A stretch of DNA of 64,000 nt from Rubrivivax sp. (GTDB lineage: Bacteria; Pseudomonadota; Gammaproteobacteria; Burkholderiales; Burkholderiaceae_C). A program made the position numbers and the translations under genes. Every line of letters starts with the position of its first letter. Within the stretch, counting starts at the first letter, position 1. The notes below the pieces were generated by a model that saw only the letters and a program-made list of their open reading frames with translations, did no database searches and had not been told where the DNA came from. The stretch spans positions 680,115 through 744,114 of the forward strand of contig JADJHR010000001.1 in NCBI GenBank assembly GCA_016707445.1, in the 5' to 3' direction. Shown here piece after piece: positions 9,608 to 21,316 of the stretch.

Positions 9608-9739
9608 ATGAATACCCTCTGCGCCCAGTGTTCCGCGATGTTGCTGGCCTGCCTGGCCCTGACCAAGAACGACGCGCTGGACGCCGGCTTTCCGGCCGCT
9701 GGACGCAGCGGGTTTGCGCAGGCACGCTACGCGTTCTGA
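9608..9739 (+). CDS. Small hypothetical protein (43 residues) in the mod intergenic region
   Basis: This frame starts 14 bp beyond the ModE operator and ends 18 bp before the DUF2478 gene. The predicted peptide starts MNTLCAQCSAMLLACLAL, with a CxxC pair and a short hydrophobic stretch, and ends in a hydrophilic tail. Position and direction suggest a leader gene of the DUF2478 transcript. I recognise no family and there is no clear Shine-Dalgarno, so it may be non-coding leader. Confidence 0.35.
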   Translation: MNTLCAQCSAMLLACLALTKNDALDAGFPAAGRSGFAQARYAF

Positions 9740-9757
9740 ACCTCGGGGAGACGGGCC

Positions 9758-10333
9758 ATGAACGCCGAAGCAACAGCGGGGCTGCGCGCGGCCGCGATCG
9801 AGGACGACGGCACCTGCGACGTGGATGGCCTGCTGGCTGCCATCGCGCGCCAGCAGCAAGACGCCGGCCGCCGTGTGAGCGGCCTGGTGATGGTTTATCC
9901 CGAAGGCGATCCGGCGGCGCCGGCAGGCTGCGCCAGGCCGATGGAGCTGGTGGACTTGCAGACGCAGCAGGCGTACCGGGTCTCGCAAGCGCTGGGCCGC
10001 GATTCGACCGGCTGCCGCGCCGACCCGCAGGGTTTCGCGCGTGCCAGCGGGGTGCTGCGGCGCGCGCTCGACGAGGCCCCCGACCTCGTGATCAGCAACC
10101 GCTTCGGTGCGCTGGAGGCCGAAGGCGGTGGCTTTCGTGCCGAGCTGCTTGAGATCCTGGGTCGCGACCTGCCTTTGTTGACCGTGGTGGCCAGTCGCCA
10201 CCTGGATGCGTGGCAGCGCTTCACGGGTGGCACGCCGGTGCTGCCCGCTCAGGCCGAAGCAATAACCGCCTGGCTCTGCAAGGTGCTCGCCCCCACGATG
10301 CCGGCCGCTGGCGCCGGGGCCACCCGTGGTTGA
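9758..10333 (+). CDS. DUF2478-family protein, molybdenum-locus associated
   Basis: A 191-residue predicted cytoplasmic protein. The C-terminal half has the DUF2478 pattern: LVDLQTQQAYRVSQALGR, a cysteine-containing CRADPQGFARAS, APDLVISNRFGALEAEGGGF and LPLLTVVASRHLDAW. Proteins of this family are repeatedly encoded beside modABC in Proteobacteria and are sometimes described as NTPase-like, but no Walker A motif is visible here. The ATG at 9758 follows GGGGAGACGGGCC, a fair ribosome-binding site. Transcribed away from modA, it is probably under the same ModE control. Confidence 0.7.
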   Translation: MNAEATAGLRAAAIEDDGTCDVDGLLAAIARQQQDAGRRVSGLVMVYPEGDPAAPAGCARPMELVDLQTQQAYRVSQALGRDSTGCRADPQGFARASGVLRRALDEAPDLVISNRFGALEAEGGGFRAELLEILGRDLPLLTVVASRHLDAWQRFTGGTPVLPAQAEAITAWLCKVLAPTMPAAGAGATRG

Positions 10334-10389
10334 ACCGGAGCTGGCGGTGCAAGGGCCCCCTTGCGGACGAGACGGGCACTGACACTGGG

Positions 10390-10617
10390 CGGGCCGGGAG
10401 GCTGGCTGGCCGCGGCAGCACGGTCAGTCTGGAGGCCTTGCTGGCGCTGCAACCCGACCTGACCGCCGACGCCGGCACGGTGGGCGAGACCCAGGTGTCG
10501 GCCGTTCGGTGCGTGGCCGATCAGACCGCCTTGCCCGTCGTGCTGCTGTCGACTCGCCAGCCTGAACATGAGAGGCGCTTCGCAGACTGCGCGGCGCTGA
10601 TGGGGGAGGGCGGCTGC
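10390..10617 (+). pseudogene. Remnant of an iron/molybdate-type ABC substrate-binding protein (MolA-like)
   Basis: This stretch encodes LAGRGSTVSLEALLALQPDL and, further on, TALPVVLLSTRQPEHERRFAD. Both resemble segments of periplasmic binding proteins of the FepB/BtuF/MolA fold, which read roughly VSLEALLALQPDLIVD and TGIPVLLLDGR. No start codon, signal peptide or C-terminal lobe is recognisable, and the frame degenerates after about 10617. I interpret it as a decayed second molybdate/metal uptake gene left behind in the mod locus. Confidence 0.4.
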
Positions 10618-10812
10618 ATGCGCTGTATGACTTGTCCGCCGACGAGGTCGTGCGCCGCGCCTGGGGGCTGGCCCGCAGGTGTGCGCCCAGGTCCGCCACG
10701 GCGCCTTCGGGGCAACCCTGACCGCGCCCCTAAAATGTGTGCCGGCACCTGAGGGGTGCACTTCGCCCAAGTGCCTTGGCCGGCCGGGTTCTTTTGACCA
10801 CTGGAGAAAGTT

Positions 10813-12156
10813 TTGACCTTCGATCGCCCGGAAGACTTCCTGGACGCGGTGGCACGCCGCGACCCGCACCAACCCGAGTTCCTGCAGGCCGTGCGCGAGG
10901 TCATGGTCAGTCTGTGGCCCTTCATCCAGTCCCACCCGCGCTACGGCGAATTTGCGCTGCTCGAGCGACTGGTCGAGGCCGAGCGCGTGATCCAGTTTCG
11001 CGTGGCCTGGGTCGACGACCAGGGCCGCACCCAGGTCAACCGCGCCTTTCGCGTGCAGCACAGTTCGGCGATCGGGCCCTTCAAGGGGGGCATGCGCTTT
11101 CACCCGTCGGTGAACCTGTCGATCCTGAAGTTTCTGGCGTTCGAGCAGACCTTGAAGAACTCGTTGACCACCTTGCCGATGGGCGGTGGCAAGGGTGGGT
11201 CCGATTTCGACCCCAAAGGCAAGAGCGACGGCGAGGTGATGCGTTTTTGCCAGGCGCTGATGGCCGAGCTGTACCGGCATCTGGGTGCCGGCACCGACGT
11301 GCCGGCGGGTGACATCGGCGTCGGCGCGCGCGAGGTCGGCTTCATGGCCGGCGCGATGAAGAAGCTGTCCAACGACACCGGCTGCGTATTCACCGGCAAG
11401 CACATCGCCTTCGGTGGCAGCCTGATCCGGCCCGAAGGCACGGGTTACGGCACGGTGTACTTTGCCGAGCAGATGCTGCGCCGCGAGCAGCAATCGTTCG
11501 ACGGGCGCCGGGTGTCGATCTCGGGCTCGGGCAACGTGGCGCAGTTCGCCGCCGAGAAGGCGATCGAGATGGGCGCGCGCGTGATCACGTTCTCCGACTC
11601 CGACGGCACGGTCGTCGACCGTGACGGCATCGACGAAGAAAAGCTGAAGGCCCTGAAGGAATTGAAGAACGTTCAGCGTGGGCGCTTGTCCGCCTTCGCA
11701 CAACGCTTCGGCCTGACGTTCGAGGCCGGCAAGAGGCCCTGGCACGTGCCGACCGACATCGCCTTGCCCTGCGCCACCGAGAACGAACTCGACGAGCACG
11801 ACGCCGCCACCCTGGTGACCAACGGCGTGTTTTGTGTGGCCGAGGGCGCCAACATGCCATGCACGCCCGAGGCGATGGACACCTTCCTGCAGGCGCGCAC
11901 CCTGTACGCACCGGGCAAGGCGAGCAATGCCGGCGGCGTTGCCGTCTCGGGGCTGGAGATGTCGCAGAACGCGCAGCGCCTGTCCTGGTCGGCGGGTGAG
12001 GTCGACGAGCGGCTGCACGCGATCATGATGGACATCCACGAAAACTGCGTTCGCCACGGCAAGCGCGAAGACGGTTCGATCAACTACGTGGCCGGCGCCA
12101 ACATTGCCGGTTTCGTCAAGGTGGCCGACGCCATGCTGATGCAGGGCGTGTACTGA
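10813..12156 (+). CDS. gdhA: NADP-type glutamate dehydrogenase GdhA
   Basis: This enzyme interconverts 2-oxoglutarate plus ammonia and glutamate. The product is 447 residues, the length of hexameric NADP-dependent enzymes. The substrate site is in FKGGMRFHPSVN and the catalytic lysine in LPMGGGKGGSDFDPKGK. The nucleotide fold is VSISGSGNVAQFAAEKA, and GANIAGFVKVADAM closes the protein. The start is TTG at 10813, preceded by GGAGAAAG at optimal spacing; no upstream ATG fits the conserved N-terminus TFDRPEDFLDAV. It is monocistronic and convergent with the next gene. Confidence 0.94.
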   Translation: MTFDRPEDFLDAVARRDPHQPEFLQAVREVMVSLWPFIQSHPRYGEFALLERLVEAERVIQFRVAWVDDQGRTQVNRAFRVQHSSAIGPFKGGMRFHPSVNLSILKFLAFEQTLKNSLTTLPMGGGKGGSDFDPKGKSDGEVMRFCQALMAELYRHLGAGTDVPAGDIGVGAREVGFMAGAMKKLSNDTGCVFTGKHIAFGGSLIRPEGTGYGTVYFAEQMLRREQQSFDGRRVSISGSGNVAQFAAEKAIEMGARVITFSDSDGTVVDRDGIDEEKLKALKELKNVQRGRLSAFAQRFGLTFEAGKRPWHVPTDIALPCATENELDEHDAATLVTNGVFCVAEGANMPCTPEAMDTFLQARTLYAPGKASNAGGVAVSGLEMSQNAQRLSWSAGEVDERLHAIMMDIHENCVRHGKREDGSINYVAGANIAGFVKVADAMLMQGVY

Positions 12157-12190
12157 CGCTTGCGCAAGGCCGGGGGCCGCGGGCGGTCGA

Positions 12191-13483
12191 TCAGAAGTGA
12201 ATGGTCACCGCGTCGATCACGCGGTAGTCGTCGTCGACCACCGGCATCCAGTGCCATTTGTCGAAGGTGGTGCAGGGGTGCGAGATGCCCAGCGCCACCA
12301 GGTCGCCCACCTGCGGTGCCCGTTTGGGCACGTCGTCGAACCGCAGGTGGGCGTGCTGATCGTTCAGGCCCCGGACGCGCCAACTGCCGTCGCCAGGCAG
12401 GGCGCGCAGCCGGCCCGCACGCGCCAGCATCAACGGATGCGGCAGTTCGATGTCGAACGACAGGTCGCGGCGGCCGCCGGTCAGCAGCGCCAGACCGGGT
12501 TCGGGCACGCTCTGCACCGTGGTCCACACCTCCAGCGCCGGCTGCAGTTCGTCGGCGCAGCCGCAACGCTGCGCCAGCTGGTGCACCAGGCGCCGGTAGT
12601 GGCCATGGTCGTGCGTGACATAGCAGCCCGAGCGCAGGATGCCGCGCAGCGGCCGTGCCAGCGCCGGGCGCAGCCGCGCGGCCACCAGGTCGAAGATCGC
12701 CGAGCCACCGGCTGACACGATCACCTCGTCGGTTTCGAACAGGTTGGCGTCGTCGCAGGCCAGTGCCAGGGCATTCACGCGCGTCATCAGCGCGTCAGCG
12801 GCGGCTTCGATGTCGGCGATGTCGCCGCTGACGTTCAGGCCTTCGTAACACTCGATGCCCACCAGCCGCACCGCGGCGCTGGCGCGGAGCGCCCGGCACA
12901 GTGCCAACGCGTCGTCGGCCGGGCGCATGCCGGTGCGCCCGCCATCGACGCCCAGCTCGAGCAGAACCTCGAACACCGGTGACTGGGGCTGTGACGCGCG
13001 CCAGGCCTCGATCTGCCGCAGCTGGGCCATCGAGTCGACCAGAAAGGCCACGCGCAGGCCAGCGTGGCCGGCCAGCAGCGTCGACAGTCCGTCCAGGTCG
13101 GGCGCGGTGTAGACCTGGTTGGCGATCAGGGCCCGCCGCACGCCGGCGAGCACACCCAGACGCAGCTGGAACACGTTGGCGAAGGTCATGCCCCAGGCAC
13201 CGGCGTCGAGCTGGCGCCGAAAGAGCTGCGGCGACATCGTCGTCTTGCCGTGCGGCGCCAAGTCCAGGCCTCGATCTTGTGCGAAGGCCTGCATCCAGGC
13301 CAAGTTGTGCGCCAGCGCGCCGGCTTTCAGCACCGCGATCGGCAGCGGTAGGTGACCGGCCAGGATGTTCCAGCCTTGACGCGCCAGCTGCGACCGGCGC
13401 ACAGGTTCGGCGGCCGGTGGAAAGCCCTTGAGCCAGGGGCCAAGCAGCGGGTCGTCGAGGTTGTCGGTGGCGGCGGCGATCAT
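12191..13483 (-). CDS. D-serine/D-threonine dehydratase-like amino acid deaminase (fold-type III PLP)
   Basis: A 430-residue alanine-racemase-fold enzyme. The PLP lysine is in HGKTTMSPQLF (about residues 79-89). The C-terminal GISHPCTTFDKWHWMPVVDD has the His/Cys pair that binds zinc in D-serine dehydratases of the DSD1 type. SGGSAIFD and ILRSGCYVTHDHG supply phosphate and active-site contacts. Substrate specificity cannot be read from sequence; D-serine, D-threonine or 3-hydroxy-D-aspartate are all possible. The ATG at 13483 is preferred over a TTG at 13528. Convergent with gdhA. Confidence 0.75.
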   Translation of the reverse strand: MIAAATDNLDDPLLGPWLKGFPPAAEPVRRSQLARQGWNILAGHLPLPIAVLKAGALAHNLAWMQAFAQDRGLDLAPHGKTTMSPQLFRRQLDAGAWGMTFANVFQLRLGVLAGVRRALIANQVYTAPDLDGLSTLLAGHAGLRVAFLVDSMAQLRQIEAWRASQPQSPVFEVLLELGVDGGRTGMRPADDALALCRALRASAAVRLVGIECYEGLNVSGDIADIEAAADALMTRVNALALACDDANLFETDEVIVSAGGSAIFDLVAARLRPALARPLRGILRSGCYVTHDHGHYRRLVHQLAQRCGCADELQPALEVWTTVQSVPEPGLALLTGGRRDLSFDIELPHPLMLARAGRLRALPGDGSWRVRGLNDQHAHLRFDDVPKRAPQVGDLVALGISHPCTTFDKWHWMPVVDDDYRVIDAVTIHF

Positions 13484-13523
13484 GCCGCCATTCTGATGCG
13501 CCAAGCCCGTACGCAAGCCAGTT

Positions 13524-13537
13524 CGCAAGCGCTTGCG
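13524..13537. repeat. 14-bp palindrome downstream of sucD
   Basis: CGCAAGC-GCTTGCG is a perfect palindrome 7 bp past the sucD stop, in a short stretch with further partial copies (CGCAAGCC, GTAAGCGC). It may form a terminator-like hairpin for sucCD, though no U-run follows, or be an operator for the deaminase gene beyond it. Confidence 0.35.
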
Positions 13538-13543
13538 TAAGCG

Positions 13544-14437
13544 CTACAGCAAGCCCTTGAGCAACCGGGCCATCTCGCTGGGGTTGCGCGTGACGGTGAA
13601 GCCGCACGCCTCCATGATCGCCAGCTTGGCGTCAGCCGTGTCGGCGCCGCCACTGATCAGCGCCCCGGCATGCCCCATGCGCTTGCCCGCCGGGGCCGTC
13701 ACGCCGGCGATGAAACCCACGATGGGTTTCTTCATGTGGTCCTTGCACCAGCGTGCGGCCTCGGCCTCGTCGGGGCCGCCGATCTCGCCGATCATGATCA
13801 CCGCATCGGTGTCCGGGTCGTCGTTGAAGAGCTTCATCACGTCGATGTGCTTCAGGCCGTTGATCGGGTCGCCGCCGATGCCCACCGCGCTGGATTGGCC
13901 CAGGCCGATCTCGGTCAGCTGTGCCACCGCCTCATAGGTCAGCGTGCCGCTGCGGCTGACCACGCCGATGCGGCCCTTGCGGTGGATGTGCCCGGGCATG
14001 ATGCCGATCTTGATCTCCTCGGGCGTGATCGTGCCCGGGCAGTTGGGCCCCAGCAGCAGCGTCTTCTTGCCGCCCTGCGCCTCCTTGAGCTTCATCTTGT
14101 TGCGCACCTCGAGCATGTCCTTGATCGGGATGCCCTCGGTGATGCAGATCGCCAGGTCAAGGTCGGCCTGCACGGCCTCCCAGATGGCCGCCGCAGCACC
14201 CGCCGGCGGCACGTAGATCACGCTGACCGTGGCGCCGGTCTGCTTGGCCGCCTCCTGCACGCTGGCGTAGATCGGAATGCCCTCGAAGTCCTCGCCCGCC
14301 TTCTTCGGGTTGACCCCGGCCACGAAGCAGTTCTTGCCATTGGCATAGGCCACGCACATGCGGGTGTGAAACTGCCCCGTCTTGCCGGTGATGCCCTGCG
14401 TGATGACCTTGGTGTTCTTGTCGATCAGGATGCTCAT
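13544..14437 (-). CDS. sucD: Succinyl-CoA synthetase alpha subunit SucD
   Basis: This 297-residue subunit carries the phospho-histidine and the CoA site. It shows the N-terminal TQGITGKTGQFHT motif, GVNPKKAGEDFEGIPIY and the glycine-rich LLGPNCPGTITP. The phospho-histidine region is GHAGALISGGADTADAK. All are normal and the length is standard. It follows sucC after 9 bp. Here it probably links the methylmalonyl-CoA route (succinyl-CoA) to succinate, the substrate of the sdh genes nearby. Confidence 0.96.
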   Translation of the reverse strand: MSILIDKNTKVITQGITGKTGQFHTRMCVAYANGKNCFVAGVNPKKAGEDFEGIPIYASVQEAAKQTGATVSVIYVPPAGAAAAIWEAVQADLDLAICITEGIPIKDMLEVRNKMKLKEAQGGKKTLLLGPNCPGTITPEEIKIGIMPGHIHRKGRIGVVSRSGTLTYEAVAQLTEIGLGQSSAVGIGGDPINGLKHIDVMKLFNDDPDTDAVIMIGEIGGPDEAEAARWCKDHMKKPIVGFIAGVTAPAGKRMGHAGALISGGADTADAKLAIMEACGFTVTRNPSEMARLLKGLL

Positions 14438-14446
14438 GGTGGTTCC

Positions 14447-15637
<1,191 letters not shown>

Positions 15638-15737
15638 CGCGGGGTCCTTGGGGTCGGTGGTGGCGTGACGGTAGTGGGGTCGTCTGACCCGAAACTGAAG
15701 GGTGGGTGGCGTGCTGGTGCGGGCGCGGCGTCGCGCA

Positions 15738-16397
15738 TCATGCCGCGGCTTCCAGTCCGCTGTCGAAATGGGCCCGCATCAGCCGCGTGGCCTGCGCCGG
15801 CTGGCGCTGCTCGATGGCCGCCATCAGCGCGCGGTGTTCGGCCAGAGAGTCGGCCAGCCGCCCCTGCTTGAACAGTGAGTGGTGGCGGTTGAGCTTCATC
15901 ACCTTGCGCAGATCGGCCACGATCTGCGTGCGCCAGCGGTTGCCGGCGATCTCCAGCAGCTTCAGGTGGAACTGCTCGTTGGTGGCGAAGTAGGCATCCC
16001 GCTGGCGCGCGCTTCGTTCCAGTCGATCGTGCAGCGCGCGCAGCTCGGCGCGCTGGGTGTCGGTGGCCTTGCTGGCCACCTCGCCGATGGCGTCGCTTTC
16101 CAGCAGCGCCAGCAGGTGGTAGACCTGCGCCACGTCGTCGCGCGACATCTCGGTGACGTAGGCGCCGCGACGCACCTTCATCGTGACCAGGCCTTCGACG
16201 GCCAGCACCTTCAACGCCTCGCGCAGCGGCGTGCGGCTGATGCCGAACTCGGCGCAGAGCTTGAGCTCGTCGATCCAGCTGCCGGGTTCGAGCTCGCGCG
16301 CGAAGATCTGCTGGCGCAGGCGTTCTGCCACGTCCTGGTACAGGGCGCGTGGCGACAGCAGGCGCTGCGCGTCGGCGGGGGTGTCAAGGGCGGCCAC
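15738..16397 (-). CDS. GntR-family regulator, FCD domain
   Basis: A 219-residue repressor-type protein. The N-terminal winged helix (LRQQIFARELEPGSWIDELKL, then FGISRTPLREALKVLAVEGL) is followed by an all-helical FCD ligand domain with the metal-site histidines in NEQFHLKLLEIAGN, NRHHSLF and SLAEHRALM. It reads away from scpA, with a palindromic AT-rich site between. By position it likely senses a propionate-pathway intermediate such as methylcitrate or a dicarboxylate; the ligand is not inferable from sequence. Confidence 0.85.
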   Translation of the reverse strand: MAALDTPADAQRLLSPRALYQDVAERLRQQIFARELEPGSWIDELKLCAEFGISRTPLREALKVLAVEGLVTMKVRRGAYVTEMSRDDVAQVYHLLALLESDAIGEVASKATDTQRAELRALHDRLERSARQRDAYFATNEQFHLKLLEIAGNRWRTQIVADLRKVMKLNRHHSLFKQGRLADSLAEHRALMAAIEQRQPAQATRLMRAHFDSGLEAAA

Positions 16398-16440
16398 GGC
16401 AGACTGGGAGTGTCAGCGGGATGTCAATTTTGAATTCATA

Positions 16441-16452
16441 ATTATGCATAAT
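16441..16452. promoter_or_regulatory. Palindromic operator candidate for the GntR regulator
   Basis: ATTATGCATAAT is a perfect 12-bp palindrome inside an AT-rich island (about 16421-16458) that contrasts with the GC-rich surroundings. It lies between the divergent GntR gene and scpA. FCD-type GntR proteins bind short AT-flanked palindromes, so this is the likely operator controlling both directions. Confidence 0.5.
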
Positions 16453-16558
16453 CAATCTGACGTGACAAGCGAACAAACCACGCCCGACGGCCCGGCCGGT
16501 CGTCGAGCCGCATCGGCCGCCCGGCCAGATGCGCGTTGTCCGTCGAAGGAGGCCCACC

Positions 16559-18712
<2,154 letters not shown>

Positions 18713-18726
18713 GCGGGTCCAGGACC

Positions 18727-19740
18727 ATGCTCGACGCCGCCGACCAGGTGCTGCTGCAACAGGTGACGGGCCCACCCGGCCTGTCGCAGCGGCGCGCGCT
18801 GGCCAAGACCATCACGCTGCTGGAATCGACGCGCGCCGACCACCGCGCGCGCGCCGACCTGCTGCTGAACGCGCTGCTGCCACTTGGCGGGCCATCGTTT
18901 CGCCTGGGCATCAGCGGCGTGCCGGGTGTGGGCAAGAGCACCTTCATCGAGACGCTCGGGCTGTACCTGGTCGAGCGTGGTCACCGCGTCGCGGTATTGA
19001 CGGTGGACCCATCGTCCACGGTGTCGGGCGGTTCGATCCTGGGCGACAAGACGCGCATGGAGCGCTTGTCGATCGACGAGCGCGCCTACATCCGGCCCAG
19101 CCCCAGCAGCGGCACGCTGGGCGGCGTGGCCGAGAAGACGCGTGAGTCGCTGCGCGTGTGCGAAGCAGCCGCTTACGACATCGTCATCGTCGAGACGGTC
19201 GGCGTGGGCCAGAGCGAGACCGCCGTGGCCGGCATGACCGACATCTTCGTGCTGCTGCAGCTGCCCAACGCCGGCGACGACCTGCAGGCGATCAAGAAGG
19301 GCGTGATGGAGCTGGCCGATCTGGTGGTGATCAACAAGGCCGATCTCGATCTGGCGGCGGCCACGCGTGCGCGCGCCCAGATCACCAGCGCGCTGCGGCT
19401 GCTGGGGCTGCACGGCAACCCCGATCAGGGTCACCACGACAGCCGGCATTGGCAGCCTCAGGTGCTGCAGCTCAGTGCGCTCAAGGGCCAGGGACTCGAT
19501 GAGTTCTGGATCGCGGCGTCGCGCTTTCGAGAACTGCAGACTGCCAGCGGCCGGCTGGCGGCGCGCCGCCTTGCCCAGGATCAGGCCTGGATGTGGGAGC
19601 GCATCGAGGCCGGGCTGCGCCAGCGCTTCAGGGCCCATGCTGCGGTGCGTCAAGCGTTGCCGCACATCAGCGACGAGGTTCGAGGTGGCCGCCTGGCGCC
19701 GTCGGTGGCCGCGCGCCGCCTGCTCGACCTGATGACCTGA
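18727..19740 (+). CDS. meaB: Methylmalonyl-CoA mutase-associated GTPase MeaB (ArgK family)
   Basis: This G-protein chaperone protects the mutase and gates cofactor loading. At 337 residues it has the P-loop GVPGVGKST, the Walker B-like VIVETVGVGQSE, switch motifs around DPSSTVSGGSILGDKTRM and the base-recognition motif NKAD. It begins 14 bp after scpA, as is usual. Older annotations call this ArgK (an arginine transport kinase); the context makes the B12-enzyme role far more likely. Confidence 0.93.
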   Translation: MLDAADQVLLQQVTGPPGLSQRRALAKTITLLESTRADHRARADLLLNALLPLGGPSFRLGISGVPGVGKSTFIETLGLYLVERGHRVAVLTVDPSSTVSGGSILGDKTRMERLSIDERAYIRPSPSSGTLGGVAEKTRESLRVCEAAAYDIVIVETVGVGQSETAVAGMTDIFVLLQLPNAGDDLQAIKKGVMELADLVVINKADLDLAAATRARAQITSALRLLGLHGNPDQGHHDSRHWQPQVLQLSALKGQGLDEFWIAASRFRELQTASGRLAARRLAQDQAWMWERIEAGLRQRFRAHAAVRQALPHISDEVRGGRLAPSVAARRLLDLMT

Positions 19741-19772
19741 TGACTTGACGACTCGAGGACCGGAGACCCCCC

Positions 19773-21305
19773 ATGCACGACATCAACGAACAGCTGGAAG
19801 CCAAGCGTGCACTGGCGCGCCTGGGTGGCGGCAGCAAGCGCATCGCCGCGCAGCATGCCAAGGGCAAGCTCACCGCGCGCGAGCGCATCGAGCTGCTGCT
19901 CGACGAAGGCAGCTTCGAAGAATGGGACATGTTCGTCGAGCACCGCTGTGCCGAGTTCGGCATGCAGGCCAACAAGCCACCGGGTGACGGCGTGGTCACC
20001 GGCTACGGCACCATCAACGGCCGCCTGGTGTTCGTCTTCAGCCAGGACTTCACCGTCTTCGGCGGCGCGCTGAGCGAGGCGCATGCCGAGAAGATCTGCA
20101 AGGTGATGGACCAGGCGATGAAGGTCGGCGCGCCGGTGATCGGCCTCAACGACAGCGGCGGCGCGCGCATCCAGGAAGGCGTGGCGTCGCTGGGCGGTTA
20201 TGCCGATGTCTTCCAGCGCAACGTGATGGCCAGCGGTGTGGTGCCGCAGATCAGCCTGATCATGGGCCCCTGCGCCGGTGGCGCCGTGTATTCGCCGGCG
20301 ATGACCGACTTCATCTTCATGGTCAAGGACAGCAGCTACATGTTCGTCACCGGCCCCGAGGTGGTGAAGACCGTGACCCATGAAGAGGTGACGGCCGAAG
20401 AACTGGGCGGCGCTGGCACGCACACCAGCAAGAGCGGTGTCGCCGACCTGGCGTTCGAGAACGATGTCGAGGCCCTGCTGATGCTGCGTCGCTTCTTCAA
20501 CTACCTGCCGCTGAACAACCGCGACCGCCCACCGAATCGCCCCAGCGGCGACCCGGCCGAGCGCCTGGACCTGTCGCTCGACACACTGGTGCCCGACAAC
20601 GCCAACAAGCCCTACGACATCAAGGAGCTGATCCTGAAGGTGGTGGATGACGGCGATTTCTTCGAACTTCAGCCCGACTATGCGCGCAACATCGTGATCG
20701 GCTTCGGCCGCATGGACAGTCAGAGCGTGGGCATCGTCGCCAACAATCCGATGGTGCTGGCAGGCTGCCTGGACATCCGCAGCAGCATCAAGGCGGCGCG
20801 TTTCGTGCGGTTCTGCGACGCCTTCAACATCCCGGTGCTGACCTTCGTCGACGTGCCCGGCTTCATGCCCGGTACCAGCCAGGAATACGGCGGCATCATC
20901 AGGCACGGCGCCAAGCTGCTGTACGCCTATGCCGAATGCACGGTGCCCAAGGTGACGGTGATCACGCGCAAGGCCTACGGCGGCGCCTACGACGTGATGA
21001 GCTCCAAGCACCTGCGCGGCGACGTCAACTTCGCCTGGCCGAACGCCGAGATCGCGGTGATGGGCGCCAAGGGCGCGGTCGAGATCATCTTCCGCGAAGA
21101 CAAGGGCGACCCGGCCAAGCTGGCCGCGCGCGAGGCCGAGTACAAGGCCCGCTTCGCCAACCCCTTCGTCGCCGGCGCACGCGGTTTCATCGACGACGTG
21201 ATCCAGCCGCACGAGACACGCAAGCGCATCTGCCGATCGTTGGCGATGCTGAAGGACAAGAAGCTCGACAACCCGTGGCGCAAGCACGGCAACATCCCCT
21301 TGTGA
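19773..21305 (+). CDS. pccB: Propionyl-CoA carboxylase beta subunit (carboxyltransferase)
   Basis: A biotin-dependent carboxyltransferase subunit of 510 residues. Its two crotonase-like halves carry the acyl-CoA oxyanion motif GPCAGGAVYSPAMTDF and, in the second half, the biotin-side FVDVPGFMPG and KAYGGAYDVM. The length and the EHRCAEFGMQ and GYADVFQRN segments are typical of PccB. The ATG at 19773 lies 32 bp past meaB and the alpha subunit follows after 11 bp. Confidence 0.94.
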   Translation: MHDINEQLEAKRALARLGGGSKRIAAQHAKGKLTARERIELLLDEGSFEEWDMFVEHRCAEFGMQANKPPGDGVVTGYGTINGRLVFVFSQDFTVFGGALSEAHAEKICKVMDQAMKVGAPVIGLNDSGGARIQEGVASLGGYADVFQRNVMASGVVPQISLIMGPCAGGAVYSPAMTDFIFMVKDSSYMFVTGPEVVKTVTHEEVTAEELGGAGTHTSKSGVADLAFENDVEALLMLRRFFNYLPLNNRDRPPNRPSGDPAERLDLSLDTLVPDNANKPYDIKELILKVVDDGDFFELQPDYARNIVIGFGRMDSQSVGIVANNPMVLAGCLDIRSSIKAARFVRFCDAFNIPVLTFVDVPGFMPGTSQEYGGIIRHGAKLLYAYAECTVPKVTVITRKAYGGAYDVMSSKHLRGDVNFAWPNAEIAVMGAKGAVEIIFREDKGDPAKLAAREAEYKARFANPFVAGARGFIDDVIQPHETRKRICRSLAMLKDKKLDNPWRKHGNIPL

Positions 21306-21316
21306 GGAGCAACGGC

